DNA of 64,000 bases from Clostridium estertheticum subsp. estertheticum (GCF_001877035.1 NZ_CP015756.1:4607501-4671500); one strand, 5' to 3'; shown: positions 47,342-57,764, counted from the stretch's first letter. Notes: a model not told the origin generated them from the letters alone. Numbers and translations: made by a program.

Positions 47342-47547
47342 ATGTCCTATCCCCTTTGTAATGCTATTTTTCTTATACTATCTATTATTATAGTACATAT
47401 TTATATCCATATTATCTAATATACTGAATTTATTATATAAAGTTCCCCCTGTATATGAGTTAATATTCATATAACAATATTCTTAGGCCCTTATAAATAA
47501 ACGCCACAAAGTTTATCGTTAAAGCTTTATTTCCCTTATAACAAATA

Positions 47548-47588
47548 AAAGACTCCACCTGGAGCATAACTCTCCTTATGAAGTCTTT
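47548..47588 (-). terminator. Possible terminator downstream of the CdaR-type regulator
   Basis: On the minus strand AAAGACT...AGTCTTT with an inner GGAG/CTCC pairing, followed by TTTTATTTGTT. It lies about 115 bases past the regulator stop, beyond the family B palindrome. Confidence 0.4.
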
Positions 47589-47606
47589 ACTATTTGATTT
47601 GCAATA

Positions 47607-47705
47607 AACTTTTTTTCCTTAGAGAACGCTATCAAAAGTATATATTGCGCGAAAGCATTCCAGCAATATATACTTTTCGATATAGCGTATCTAAGAAAAA
47701 AAGTT
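47607..47705. repeat. Family B palindrome, copy 3
   Basis: Long imperfect palindrome. The core arms are AAAAGTATATATTGC and GCAATATATACTTTT around GCGAAAGCATTCCA. They are extended by CGCTATC/GATATAGCG and by ACTTTTTTTCCTTAG/CTAAGAAAAAAAGT. It ends inside the stop codon of the CdaR-type regulator and may act as its terminator. Confidence 0.72.
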
Positions 47706-48654
47706 ACTCTACTTTATTTCCTTTCCATATCAAAAAGGCTATAAGAAACACTGATGCATCTTTAAAATCTCTAATATCAAAATTTGTTTCTTTCTTAATC
47801 TTATCTAGTCTATAAATTAAGGTGTTCCTATGCACATACAACTTTCTAGCAGCGTCACTTATATTAAGACCACAATCTACAAATTGCTCAATAGTTACTA
47901 TCATTTGACTATCAAAAGCATCAAATTTATCTTTTAACATGTATAACAGTTCCCGCTTAATTTTAGCATCTACATTATATACAATTTTCTCAAATAACAT
48001 CTTATTATAATTAAATATATGATCTTTTATATCAAATTTTTTACCAAGTATCATGCACTCGGCTGCTTCATTATATGCCTTCTTAATTCCCTTTATATCA
48101 TAATTTATATCCCCATAGCTTACATAACATTCACAATATAAATCAGATGCGATAGACTCCTTAATGCTTTCTATATGCTGCTGGACTTCAGCAAATTGAC
48201 CAATTACAATAATGTTATCATTGTAAATTAAACTCACGACTTCCTCATTATCATATATTTGTTTTATAATGCTTAAAGCCTCATACTTGCTTCCATTAAC
48301 ACTTATTAATATGACATAACATCCATTTTTAAGAAAAGGCAAATTTATATTAATGTTATCAATTGAAATTTCTCTATTCTCTAATATATCAATAACTGCT
48401 TGTTCCTTAGATAAAAAAAGTTGGGTATACTTATTTGCTATAGTATATTTGAGCAAAGCTGTACAATTTTCATACTGCTTTTCTAAACTAATTATGCCTT
48501 TAACTCTTCCAAGCATAATAGTAAAGCTAGTTATATGTGAATTTTTAATATCTAAGTCGCTGATATATAGTGAATTACCATCCTCGGTAACTACATTAAA
48601 TGGTATTTTTGAAGAATGACTTAAATTCTTTAAGAATTCATTAAAATTGTACAT
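47704..48654 (-). CDS. CdaR/PucR-type transcriptional regulator
   Basis: About 316 residues. The C-terminal 60 residues form the HTH_30 domain (DCGLNISDAARKLYVHRNTL, then IYRLDKIKKET) seen in CdaR, PucR and similar sugar-acid or purine regulators. The middle has a GGDEF-like degenerate fold (KYEALSIIKQIYDNEEVVSL, then CYVSYG). ATG 48654 is preferred, 9 bases after GGGGG; ATG 48660 is too close. It lies 13 bases after the MsmK-type ATPase gene, so the two are probably one operon. Confidence 0.85.
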   Translation of the reverse strand: MYNFNEFLKNLSHSSKIPFNVVTEDGNSLYISDLDIKNSHITSFTIMLGRVKGIISLEKQYENCTALLKYTIANKYTQLFLSKEQAVIDILENREISIDNININLPFLKNGCYVILISVNGSKYEALSIIKQIYDNEEVVSLIYNDNIIVIGQFAEVQQHIESIKESIASDLYCECYVSYGDINYDIKGIKKAYNEAAECMILGKKFDIKDHIFNYNKMLFEKIVYNVDAKIKRELLYMLKDKFDAFDSQMIVTIEQFVDCGLNISDAARKLYVHRNTLIYRLDKIKKETNFDIRDFKDASVFLIAFLIWKGNKVE

Positions 48655-48667
48655 TTTCATTTGCCCC

Positions 48668-49777
48668 CTAGATTAAAGTGTTTTCAGTTTCTTTATCAAA
48701 TATATGAATTTTATTTGCATCCAAAGCAATTTTAATTTTATCTCCAACTTTAGCCGTAGACGATCCATTAACCCTTACAACAATATTTGTATCTCCTTTT
48801 GACATATAAATATTAGTCTCTGCTCCCATGAGCTCTACAACCTCAACTTTAGCCTCTACAATTGAATCTTTATGTTCCTCAAGGAAAGTAATACCATCAT
48901 CAATATCCTCCGGTCTTATTCCCATAATAACAGTTTTACCTATATAGGATTTTTCTCTTAAAATTTTAGCTTTATCTTCTGGAATCGCTATAGTTTCATT
49001 ATTGAAATTAATAACAATTTTTCCATTTTGCTCTAAAATCTTAGCGTCCATAAAGTTCATTTGAGGACTTCCTATAAATCCAGCAACGAATATATTAACT
49101 GGGTGCTCATATATATTATGTGGAGTATCTACTTGTTGAACTAGTCCATCTTTCATTACAACTATTCTTGTTCCCATTGTCATAGCTTCTGTTTGATCAT
49201 GAGTTACATATACAAATGTTGTTTGAAGTTTATGATGTAGTTTTGATATTTCTGTTCTCATTTGTACTCTAAGTTTAGCGTCTAAATTTGATAATGGCTC
49301 GTCCATTAAGAATACCTTGGGATTTCTAACTATTGCTCTTCCAAGTGCTACCCTTTGCCTCTGTCCACCTGATAATGCTTTTGGTTTTCTGTCAAGTAAA
49401 TGTTCTATATCAAGAGTTTTAGCTACGTCTGTAACCTTTTGTTTTATTTCATCTTTTGGCATTTTTCTTAGTTTTAACCCAAATGCCATGTTATCATATA
49501 CAGTCATATGAGGATATAGTGCATAGTTCTGAAAAACCATTGCTATATCTCTATCCTTAGGTGCCACGTCATTTACGACTTTATCGCCAATATATATTTC
49601 ACCTTTTGATATCTCTTCAAGACCTGCTATCATCCTTAAAGTCGTTGATTTACCACAACCTGACGGTCCTACAAAAACTATAAACTCCTTATCTTGTATT
49701 TCAAGATTAAAATCCTTAACCGCTGTTACATTGCCATCGTAAACCTTGTATATGTGTCTTAATGATAAACTTGACAT
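48668..49777 (-). CDS. ABC sugar-transporter ATPase, MsmK/UgpC type, orphan
   Basis: The 369-residue carbohydrate (CUT1) importer ATPase has Walker A GPSGCGKSTT, Q-loop VFQNYALYPHMTVYDN, signature LSGGQRQRVALGRAIV, Walker B VFLMDEPLSNLDAKLR and switch His in VTHDQTEAMT. The C-terminal TOBE/OB regulatory domain spans about 240-365 (GIRPEDIDDG). No permease or binding-protein genes lie next to it, which suits a shared ATPase such as MsmK that serves several importers. Downstream neighbour is a CdaR-type regulator. Confidence 0.93.
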   Translation of the reverse strand: MSSLSLRHIYKVYDGNVTAVKDFNLEIQDKEFIVFVGPSGCGKSTTLRMIAGLEEISKGEIYIGDKVVNDVAPKDRDIAMVFQNYALYPHMTVYDNMAFGLKLRKMPKDEIKQKVTDVAKTLDIEHLLDRKPKALSGGQRQRVALGRAIVRNPKVFLMDEPLSNLDAKLRVQMRTEISKLHHKLQTTFVYVTHDQTEAMTMGTRIVVMKDGLVQQVDTPHNIYEHPVNIFVAGFIGSPQMNFMDAKILEQNGKIVINFNNETIAIPEDKAKILREKSYIGKTVIMGIRPEDIDDGITFLEEHKDSIVEAKVEVVELMGAETNIYMSKGDTNIVVRVNGSSTAKVGDKIKIALDANKIHIFDKETENTLI

Positions 49778-49943
49778 AATATATTCCCCCTATATGTTTG
49801 TTTTAAATGATTTTCAATATACCTATATTGTAATCCTTTAAATCATACTTATCTATTCCCAATACCCCCAAAAGTGGTGAAGTTAATTTGTAGAAAGACA
49901 CAAATTAGTACTATAGTAATCTAGGCCTTGTTTATTAATATTG

Positions 49944-50873
49944 TTAACCTATAAAATTTTTCCCTTGATATAAATCTAACTCTTTCATTTTATTATCTAT
50001 ATCATTTAATACTTCCCATTTTTTTAAACTCCACATAGGACCTATTAATAACTCCCGTGGTGCGTCCCCTGTTAGTCTATGAATAACCATATTAGGAGGA
50101 AGCATAGTAATTGTTTTGCAAATAATATCTACATACTCATCTTGATTTAAAAATTCAAGTTTCTTTTGCTTATAGAGCTCAACCATAGGTGTATTTTCCA
50201 TAAGATGAAGCAAATGTAGCTTTATACCCTTTATATCTTTATGTGAAACATAATCTATAGTTTTAAGCATGTCCTGGGCACTTTCTCCAGGAAGTCCAAA
50301 TATAGTATGTACCACCACATCAATATTTCTTTTATTAAGCTCAACCAAAGTCTCTTCAAATTTATGTAACTTATAACCTCTATTAATAATTTTTGCACTT
50401 TCATCAGAACTCGTCTGTAGTCCTAGTTCTACCCATGTGTACACTTTGTGCGAATATTCCTCTATTAAGTCTAATACATCATTATCTAAGCAATCAGGTC
50501 TTGTAGCTATAGCAAGTGCCACTACACCATCTTGTGATACTGCTTCCTGATATTTTTCCCTTAACACATCAACACTTGCATATGTATTTGTATACGCCTG
50601 AAAATAAGCAATATACTTTCCGGATTTCCATTTCTTACTCATCATAATCTTTATATCTTCGAATTGTCTGGTAATAGAAAACTTTCTATTACCAGCGAAA
50701 TCTCCGGAGCCCCTCTCACTACAAAACAGGCACCCCCCACTACTAATAGTTCCATCTCTATTAGGACAAGAAAACCCAGCATCTAAAGCAATTTTAAAAA
50801 CCTTACTACCGAACTTTTCCCTTAGAAAATAATTTAGACTAAAATATCTTTTATCATTCCATAAATTCTCCAC
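49944..50873 (-). CDS. Radical SAM protein, TIGR01212/YtqA-like
   Basis: The 309-residue protein has an N-terminal FSCPNRDGTISSGGCLFCSE segment giving a CX14CX2C Fe-S motif, followed by a radical SAM barrel (ELGLQTSSDESAKIINRGY, then HTIFGLPGESAQDM). The family is Elp3-like in its catalytic half. The biochemical role is not settled. No operon partner. Confidence 0.88.
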   Translation of the reverse strand: MENLWNDKRYFSLNYFLREKFGSKVFKIALDAGFSCPNRDGTISSGGCLFCSERGSGDFAGNRKFSITRQFEDIKIMMSKKWKSGKYIAYFQAYTNTYASVDVLREKYQEAVSQDGVVALAIATRPDCLDNDVLDLIEEYSHKVYTWVELGLQTSSDESAKIINRGYKLHKFEETLVELNKRNIDVVVHTIFGLPGESAQDMLKTIDYVSHKDIKGIKLHLLHLMENTPMVELYKQKKLEFLNQDEYVDIICKTITMLPPNMVIHRLTGDAPRELLIGPMWSLKKWEVLNDIDNKMKELDLYQGKNFIG

Positions 50874-50911
50874 TAGCGTCTTCCTTTCTTTTTTAAAAAA
50901 TATTCAAACAA

Positions 50912-50935
50912 ATAACTAGCTGTTAGACTAGTTAT
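50912..50935 (-). terminator. Possible terminator of the lipoprotein gene at 50989
   Basis: ATAACTAG and CTAGTTAT arms with an 8-base loop and TTTGTTTG following on the minus strand. Confidence 0.4.
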
Positions 50936-50988
50936 CTATTTTATAAACTTATGTTAATTATACCTTATCTCCATAGTGAGTGTATTAA

Positions 50989-52068
50989 TTATAGCTTTTT
51001 CACGGTAAAGTCCTTTAAATTTAATTTCCATTTTCCAATAATATCTCCTTCTGCTCCATTACTGTTTGATTTAGATATTACTTCATATGTCATATTATCC
51101 TCGCCGAAAGAAGAAAATATTATTTGGACCTTTTCTATAGGATAATCTTTTTCAAAATTAATTGGAATCATATCCCCATTGTCTACTTTATAGACTCTAA
51201 TACATTTTCCTGTTTTTTCACTATTATATTGTACAAGCAAAAATTTTTCATCCATTGAAAATGTCATAAATTCGACTTTGGAGTCAAATAATAAATCTAT
51301 TGGTATTAAATCCTTTCCTATTGGTTTTTCTTTAGCCATTGCACCAGATCCTCCGCCTTGTGATGATTGACCTGATTGATCTGCATTTCCCTTAGCTTGA
51401 ACTTCAAGAGACTCATCGATATTGACAATACCAATAAAAGTATTTTTATTATAAGTACTAAATGCTATTTTATCTCCTTCATAGCTAAAATTCATGGGTC
51501 CAAATTCTTTTAATGGTACCATTATTTTATATAATTTTGCTCCATCATCTTTTGAGTATGAATATTTAGGGATTCCCGACACATCAATAATTAAATTTGT
51601 CTTTACATTTTTTTTATCTCGAAATCTAATGCCTGTACCTTCTATGAAAGCTTCCTTTTGTGGTGTATTCGTAATTTCGCTTATTTTATATTCGGCTCCA
51701 TCCTTAACAATCTTAATAGAATATTCATCCACACAAGACAATGAACTACCTATAGACGTCCTACTAACCCTCACCTTAAAAACTCCACTTCTGCCAACCT
51801 CATTACTTTCTGTAACTTTATAACCCTTTATCTTCATATTGCTAATTGGCAAATCCGTAGCTTTACGATACAAATCTTTAGTATATAATTTTTTACCATT
51901 TTGAAAATCTTCTTTCATTATAAAATTCATATAACTTAAAACTACGTTGTTTGCAGTTTTAATTTCAAATGCATTTTTTTTTATCTTCTCTTCTTCCTTT
52001 TTATTTGAACATCCTGCAATAGACAAAATACAAAACAGTATTAATAAACAGCTTAAAAATTTTTTCAA
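50989..52068 (-). CDS. Putative lipoprotein of unknown function
   Basis: From TTG 52068, with GGGAG 8 bases upstream, the product has 359 residues. A lipoprotein signal MKKFLSCLLILFCILSIAGC (lipobox SIAG/C) is followed by a Lys/Glu linker and a beta-rich extracellular part. A Gly/Ser/Gln-rich stretch (GQSSQGGGSG) lies at about residues 235-245. It should be tethered to the outer face of the membrane. I do not recognise the domain. Confidence 0.8.
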   Translation of the reverse strand: MKKFLSCLLILFCILSIAGCSNKKEEEKIKKNAFEIKTANNVVLSYMNFIMKEDFQNGKKLYTKDLYRKATDLPISNMKIKGYKVTESNEVGRSGVFKVRVSRTSIGSSLSCVDEYSIKIVKDGAEYKISEITNTPQKEAFIEGTGIRFRDKKNVKTNLIIDVSGIPKYSYSKDDGAKLYKIMVPLKEFGPMNFSYEGDKIAFSTYNKNTFIGIVNIDESLEVQAKGNADQSGQSSQGGGSGAMAKEKPIGKDLIPIDLLFDSKVEFMTFSMDEKFLLVQYNSEKTGKCIRVYKVDNGDMIPINFEKDYPIEKVQIIFSSFGEDNMTYEVISKSNSNGAEGDIIGKWKLNLKDFTVKKL

Positions 52069-52281
52069 TATTTTCACTCCCTTCAATTCATTTATACTTA
52101 ATATTTATAAATTAAAATAATTTATCATATTATAGTTTCCCTCAAACTAAATTTTTAATTTATATAATTATTATTTTAATTGAAATAATTGTTTTTTATT
52201 AAATAACACACATATATTTATATATATAAGCATCTTATTTAAGTGTGACTCTAAATTTAATAATTTTGTGGAGGAGATATC

Positions 52282-53355
52282 TTGAAAAAAACAATTGGTT
52301 TAGTATTTCAAACCGCGGCTGTATTTATTGGTACTATAGTAGGTGCAGGACTTGCTTCTGGTCAGGAAATAACTCAATTTTTCAGTACTTATGGCTATGT
52401 GAGTTTCTGGGGGATTCTTGTATGTTGTTTAATTTATATTATAGTAAGTTCAATCATTGTTTCTATTAGCCTAAAACATAAGTTAAGTTCCTATACCGAG
52501 CTTATAACTCTCGTAAGCCCAGGTTTTTTCGGTATAATCACGGATATTTTCACAAGTTTTTTCTTAGTAAGTGGTGCCGCCGTAATTCTCGCTGGAAGTG
52601 GTGCACTTCTTCACCAATATTTTGGTATTTCAAAATGGGTAGGAATTTTACTTATGGCTATAATCTCTTTATATACTGTGCTTAAGGATACTAAAGGATT
52701 AATAACTATAAATTCATTTATAGTTCCAACCTTAATTACAATTATTGTAACCATATTCGTTTTATATTTGCTATTTCACAAAGATATGTTAAGTGCTACT
52801 TATATAAAACAGATTCCCTCATATAAAGATAATATAATACCTGCTCAATGGTTTTTTTCAGCCTTGCTTTATGCAGGTTTTAATATGTTATGTTGTAGCG
52901 GTGTACTAGTCCCCCTAAGTCAAGAAATTAAATATAAACGAGTTCTTATTCCTGGTGTTATAATAGGTGCATTAGGTCTAACTATCTTATGTTATTTGAT
53001 AAATACAATGCTTTTATTAAATATTCCTCAAATTTTTAAATATGAAATTCCCCTTCTTTATATAACACACCGTTTTGGCATGTTAATGCAAATTCTTCTA
53101 CTTTGCGTAATCTTTTGTGAAATGTTTTCAACTGAAGTTTCCAATATCTATAGTGTTGGAAAAACTCTAGAGAAAAAGTTTGATATTTCTTATAAGAAAG
53201 CTGTTTTATTAATACTTGTTGTAGCTTTGCCTATCTCTCAAATTGGATTTAAAACTCTAATTAAAGTCCTCTATCCTGGTTTTGGTGCAATAAGTTTTAT
53301 ATTTTTAATTCAATGCATTTTGTTTTATAAGAAAACTACTAAAAGACAGAATTGA
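52282..53355 (+). CDS. YkvI-like membrane transporter
   Basis: The 357-residue product has about ten TM helices. The first contains VFIGTIVGAGLASGQEITQFF, the unwound-helix signature of APC/NSS-fold proteins in the YkvI family. TTG start 8 bases after GGAGG. YkvI homologues are predicted secondary transporters of unknown substrate. A radical SAM gene follows 70 bases later in the same direction. Confidence 0.87.
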   Translation: MKKTIGLVFQTAAVFIGTIVGAGLASGQEITQFFSTYGYVSFWGILVCCLIYIIVSSIIVSISLKHKLSSYTELITLVSPGFFGIITDIFTSFFLVSGAAVILAGSGALLHQYFGISKWVGILLMAIISLYTVLKDTKGLITINSFIVPTLITIIVTIFVLYLLFHKDMLSATYIKQIPSYKDNIIPAQWFFSALLYAGFNMLCCSGVLVPLSQEIKYKRVLIPGVIIGALGLTILCYLINTMLLLNIPQIFKYEIPLLYITHRFGMLMQILLLCVIFCEMFSTEVSNIYSVGKTLEKKFDISYKKAVLLILVVALPISQIGFKTLIKVLYPGFGAISFIFLIQCILFYKKTTKRQN

Positions 53356-53426
53356 CATTGTATATATCGAAGCTGTACAATTCTTATATATTCTAAGACT
53401 TGTAATTATAAATCAAGGAGATAAAA

Positions 53427-54365
53427 ATGATAAATAAAAACACAAAAAAATTATACGACTCAACCTCTTTAGACATACTAAAAAAATGCAATTTATGTCC
53501 TAGGAAATGTTCTGTTAATAGATTAGATGGTGAATTAGGCTATTGCAACGCTTCTGAGTATATAAAAGTAGCTAAAGTTTCTTTGCATTATTGGGAAGAA
53601 CCTTGTATTTCAGGTAAATTAGGTTCTGGTACTGTATTTTTTTCAAATTGTAATCTGAAATGTGTATTTTGCCAAAATTATAAAATAAGTCATAATAGTT
53701 TTGGAAAAACGATATCTATAAATCGCCTTAGTGAAATTTTTTTAGAGGAGCAGAAAAGAGGGGCACTCAATATAAATTTAGTTACGCCAACTCACTATGT
53801 TCCCCAGATAATAGAGTCCTTAAAACTGGCTAAACAAAGTGGTCTTAGTATTCCTATTCTCTATAATTCAAATGGATATGAAAATATAGACACCATTAAG
53901 TCACTCAAAGGATTCATTGATGTTTACCTGCCAGACTTAAAATATTATGGAGACAAATATGCTCTTAAATATTCAAAAGCACCTAATTATTTTAATACTG
54001 CAAGTAAAGTTATTACTGAAATGGTCTCACAAGTAGGGAAAGTAAAATTTGATGATAATGGGATAATTAAAAAGGGAGTAATAATTAGACATCTAATGCT
54101 GCCAGGTTTATTATTTGATTCTAAAAAAGTAATAGACTTCATACACTCTACCTTTAATGATGATGTTTATATTAGCTTAATGAATCAATATACCCCCCTA
54201 CATGTAGAAACTAAATTTCCTGAAATAAACAAGACACTAAACCAGGATCATTATGATGCTTTAATAAACTACTGCTTAAACTTAGGGATAACAAAATGCT
54301 TTATTCAAGATAGTGGAACTTCCTCACCTGATTTTATACCCGATTTTAACTTAAGCGGAATATAA
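53427..54365 (+). CDS. Radical SAM protein, PflA-like (PflX family)
   Basis: The 312-residue product has an N-terminal cysteine pair cluster (CNLCPRKCSVNRLDGELGYC), then the radical SAM motif CNLKCVFCQNYKIS (CX3CX2C), NLVTPTHYVPQIIESL and a C-terminal SPDFIPDF tail. It resembles proteins annotated as pyruvate formate-lyase activating enzyme-like; no glycyl-radical enzyme lies nearby, so the partner is unknown. AAGGAG precedes the ATG. Confidence 0.88.
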   Translation: MINKNTKKLYDSTSLDILKKCNLCPRKCSVNRLDGELGYCNASEYIKVAKVSLHYWEEPCISGKLGSGTVFFSNCNLKCVFCQNYKISHNSFGKTISINRLSEIFLEEQKRGALNINLVTPTHYVPQIIESLKLAKQSGLSIPILYNSNGYENIDTIKSLKGFIDVYLPDLKYYGDKYALKYSKAPNYFNTASKVITEMVSQVGKVKFDDNGIIKKGVIIRHLMLPGLLFDSKKVIDFIHSTFNDDVYISLMNQYTPLHVETKFPEINKTLNQDHYDALINYCLNLGITKCFIQDSGTSSPDFIPDFNLSGI

Positions 54366-54398
54366 CAAATGTCATTGTAACCTATTTCATCTTCTAAT

Positions 54399-54439
54399 AA
54401 TTAAAGGTCTCGATGATTTAATCATGGAGACCTTTAATT
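54399..54439. terminator. Bidirectional terminator between convergent genes
   Basis: Perfect arms AATTAAAGGTCTC and GAGACCTTTAATT with a 15-base loop, between the radical SAM gene and the H-NOX chemoreceptor. Confidence 0.78.
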
Positions 54440-54501
54440 GTTCTATATAAGTTATGCTTTCATCTAAAATTAAATTTAAATCTTTTCAAAGAAAAATATA
54501 A

Positions 54502-56301
54502 CTATATCTTATATTTCTTTAACTCCTCTTTAAATGAACTTGTTATCTTTTTGAACTCATATATACTGTCTATTAGCTTCTTAATTTCATTTGTATAGGT
54601 TCCAACACTTGCACTTACCTCTTCTGATGATGCGGAATTTTCCTCTGAAATTGCGGCTAATGACTCTATTGTTTCATATATGTTTGCAATAGATTTAGCT
54701 TCTCTATCTAACTCATTTATAGTATCTATCATTGCTGTTGAAACTGTTCTAACAGACATAGTGGCCTCATAACTTATATCTCTTACATCCTCTAGTCCCT
54801 TAGTCTCATTTTGCAAAATATCATATTGATCACCAATTTTATCAACAAGTACATTTATATCCTTAACAAACTCAATCAAATTGCTGTTGATTTCTTCTAC
54901 AGCGCTCTTAGACTGTTCTGCAAGCTTTCTAACTTCATCTGCGACAACAGCAAATCCTTTTCCTTGTTCGCCTGCACGCGCAGCCTCTATGGATGCATTA
55001 AGAGCAAGTAAGTTTGTTTGCTCAGAAATTTGAGAAACAATCGATACTATGCTTGTTATGTCATGAGCCTTCGTTTCAAGCTTTATCCCATTATCCTTAA
55101 CTTCCTGAAATTTTTCTAAAGTTCCAAGTATATTTTTACTTGTTTTATCAACACTTTCATAGCTATTGTTTATCTTTTCAAGAGCTTTTTCTAACTCATC
55201 CTTGTTATCATTCTCATTTTTAACAATATCCTTAAGCGATCTAATATTATCATTTAAGATTAAAACAGCATTTTCAGTACTCTCGGCTTGACTTACGGAA
55301 GTATCCGCCATTTGCTCAACTACTACTGATATATCCTCTGAGGTATCTTTCATTTTATTCGAAATCGTATTTATGTTTTGCGCAAAAGTATCCATCTCGT
55401 CAGTTACACCCTTAAACTCAACAAAATCTGCTCTAAATCCTTTTTTATATTTCTTAATGTTTTTGTATAACTCTTCGTACTCATCCCCAGTAACTATATC
55501 TCCATCTTCAACATAATTATTGCTATTAATCTGGTCTATAGTTTGCATGATTAGCTTCGCAGGTCTTCCCATTATAAAAGATGCAAGACATGATGCTACT
55601 CCAGAAATGATAGAGAAACCTAATACTTTTAAAATATCACCTGTACCAATTAATATCATTGCCCCAACCAAAGATACAATAAATGTAAATAGGCCTACTT
55701 TACCATGAGTATTATTAATAAAGCCTAATGATAGGATTTTATTAATTTTATATGTTTTTTTATAATAAATGTCCTTATCAAATGTAAGCTTTAAACTCAA
55801 GCTATCTGAAGTTTTATCTAATTGCTCAATTTTAACTTTTTCATTAAAATACTCACATGTACCATCTAATAGTCCTAAAAAATAATCAAACATCGCTCTT
55901 TTAGAATTATAAGTAAAAATAGCTTCCCTACTTGAAATGGGGGTTATCCCTACTAACGGTGGTTTTGCTCCAGCGAATTTTTTTGTCATTGCAACATGTA
56001 TATCAAACAGCGATTTTAAAAACGAGTATACATTTTCAGTGTTAAAAAATGCAGGAAAATCTCTATGAAACGCTGTCAAATTATCTTTTCCTATGGTTCT
56101 CCACAATGCATCGATAGGTATATTTTGGTTTTTAGATATATCGCCAATTACATTTTTAACTTGGCTATCATCCACGTTCTCCACCGGTGAAAATATTTTC
56201 CGAGAATTCCACCCCACAGATTTCATCGCATTATTAACCGTATCGTCGCCATAAAGTTTTCTACATGTTTTCATCCAAGTAGCTACTACTGTTCCTTTCA
56301 T
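54502..56301 (-). CDS. H-NOX heme-domain methyl-accepting chemotaxis protein
   Basis: Gas-sensing chemoreceptor of 599 residues. Residues 1-185 are an H-NOX domain starting [18 protein letters not shown]. Proximal heme ligand H102 is in [11 protein letters not shown]115 in AKPPLV, and the YxSxR motif is Y131-S133-R135. Y140, the distal tyrosine that stabilises O2 in the Thermoanaerobacter protein, is kept in MFDYFLG. TM helices at about 201-220 and 225-245 are followed by a HAMP-like stretch and a signalling domain with [21 protein letters not shown]2 and/or NO are the likely ligands. No other chemotaxis genes are nearby. Confidence 0.95.
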   Translation of the reverse strand: MKGTVVATWMKTCRKLYGDDTVNNAMKSVGWNSRKIFSPVENVDDSQVKNVIGDISKNQNIPIDALWRTIGKDNLTAFHRDFPAFFNTENVYSFLKSLFDIHVAMTKKFAGAKPPLVGITPISSREAIFTYNSKRAMFDYFLGLLDGTCEYFNEKVKIEQLDKTSDSLSLKLTFDKDIYYKKTYKINKILSLGFINNTHGKVGLFTFIVSLVGAMILIGTGDILKVLGFSIISGVASCLASFIMGRPAKLIMQTIDQINSNNYVEDGDIVTGDEYEELYKNIKKYKKGFRADFVEFKGVTDEMDTFAQNINTISNKMKDTSEDISVVVEQMADTSVSQAESTENAVLILNDNIRSLKDIVKNENDNKDELEKALEKINNSYESVDKTSKNILGTLEKFQEVKDNGIKLETKAHDITSIVSIVSQISEQTNLLALNASIEAARAGEQGKGFAVVADEVRKLAEQSKSAVEEINSNLIEFVKDINVLVDKIGDQYDILQNETKGLEDVRDISYEATMSVRTVSTAMIDTINELDREAKSIANIYETIESLAAISEENSASSEEVSASVGTYTNEIKKLIDSIYEFKKITSSFKEELKKYKI

Positions 56302-56522
56302 AATAATATCCCCCCCTTGTTCCTCTATTGATTATCTTTTATTTTTAAAATCAATAGTTAATCCCCCATTAATTCATAGCCGTTATCACATCCTTCATGC
56401 ATACTACTATTATAAGCTATCAGTAGTGATTTGTTAATACTATTAATTATTAATTAATCATTTTTATTCTATAATTAATGTTAAACTTCATTTATAAATA
56501 ATATATCTACCATAAAAAATAG

Positions 56523-57188
56523 TTATAACTTAAACTGTATACTATCTAGTTTTGCAATTACCTTGATGTCATTGTGAGGAACTGTATCTGTTTTTAATGA
56601 AATTCTATTACTTATTAGCAGAACTTTGTTACTATCTAGTTTTTTTATCTGCCTTAACACTCTTTCTCCATTATAATCTAATAATGAAATAGAATTATTT
56701 TCAATTTCATGAGTCAAATGTGCAAAAGCAATATCTCCACTACAAATTCTGAACCCAAGCATATCATCATTTTCTATTTCTAAAAATAATACTTTATCTT
56801 GAGCGTATCCTTCTACTTTATTTGATATTATTGGCATTTGTTTCTTCCCTATAGCTTTAACTAAATCATATTTATAAATAGCAACATCTTTTAAAACTGA
56901 ACTAAATGCATCGTTCCACACTTCATTTACTTTTCCTGCGATTGGTCTCTCAAGTTTTGGATTTCTTTCCTCTCTCTCCAAATCATCTTCAAATGCCACA
57001 GATCTATCTTCTATTTCTTCTCCTAAAATCTTAGATATTTTTTCTAAAAGTTTTTCATTTATAACTTTTTTTCCTAATTCAATATCATTAATAAACCCTT
57101 CAGAAACTCCAATTTTTTTACCTAATTGTTTTTGACTTACCTCTTTTGTTTCTCTTACTTGTTTAATCCTGTCTCCTACTCTACTCAT
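56523..57188 (-). CDS. XRE-family regulator with C-terminal peptidase-S24-like domain
   Basis: From ATG 57188 (AAAGGCGGG upstream) the product has 221 residues. An HTH_3 domain at residues 1-60 (IKQVRETKEVSQKQLGKKIG, then VSEGFINDIELG) is followed by a linker. The C-terminal beta-rich region (VLFLEIENDDMLGFRICSGD, then VLRQIKKLDSNKVLLIS) resembles the S24/LexA fold. I could not identify the Ser-Lys dyad with certainty, so self-cleavage is open. It stands alone. Confidence 0.82.
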   Translation of the reverse strand: MSRVGDRIKQVRETKEVSQKQLGKKIGVSEGFINDIELGKKVINEKLLEKISKILGEEIEDRSVAFEDDLEREERNPKLERPIAGKVNEVWNDAFSSVLKDVAIYKYDLVKAIGKKQMPIISNKVEGYAQDKVLFLEIENDDMLGFRICSGDIAFAHLTHEIENNSISLLDYNGERVLRQIKKLDSNKVLLISNRISLKTDTVPHNDIKVIAKLDSIQFKL

Positions 57189-57301
57189 AATTTCCCGCCT
57201 TTCCAATTAAATAATTGTTTTTAATCATTTGATTACAATTTTACACCATTTCTTGTCTATATAAAAATTTTTATTTAAAATTTATATTTATATATACAAC
57301 G

Positions 57302-57340
57302 AAATATAAATCCTCTGCTTATAGCAGAAGATTTATATTT
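57302..57340 (-). terminator. Terminator of the DUF3783 gene
   Basis: Arms AAATATAAATC-TTCTGC and GCAGAG-GATTTATATTT, 14 bases after the stop. Confidence 0.8.
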
Positions 57341-57353
57341 TGGATCCTGTACC

Positions 57354-57731
57354 TTATTTACTTTTCTTGTAAGCTTCTCTTTCTGCAATAAGATGATGCA
57401 TAAGATAGCTAACTGTCCAATTAATAGATGTTGGTGTAACTGCTGCAAGTATTGTATCGCTGCTTTTAATTTGTCTTATATCGTCAATTAGCTCATACAA
57501 TTCCTTATCTGCAAAGTTACTAAATATAAGTAATTTTTCATTAGGTAATTCACTATTACCCTCTGTTTTTTTAACATCTCGTAATACTTCCCTAATTGTT
57601 ACGTTACCCATATTTTTCTTGATTACTCTGCAAGGTAATATATTTTGTTTTACTAGTAAATCATTAAATTTTTCTTCATCTGCACCAGTTAGTCCATATG
57701 CAAGGATAACTTTTTCATTAATAAGATCCAC
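57354..57731 (-). CDS. DUF3783-type protein
   Basis: The 125-residue protein has a C-terminal segment ILAAVTPTSINWTVSYLMHH that matches the DUF3783 pattern (aVtPtNxxWxlxxLlxel). Function unknown. It follows the cyclophilin gene by 33 bases in the same direction and is closed by a strong terminator. Confidence 0.75.
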   Translation of the reverse strand: MDLINEKVILAYGLTGADEEKFNDLLVKQNILPCRVIKKNMGNVTIREVLRDVKKTEGNSELPNEKLLIFSNFADKELYELIDDIRQIKSSDTILAAVTPTSINWTVSYLMHHLIAEREAYKKSK

Positions 57732-57764
57732 ACTATATTCCCCCTACAATTTATTATTTTATAT

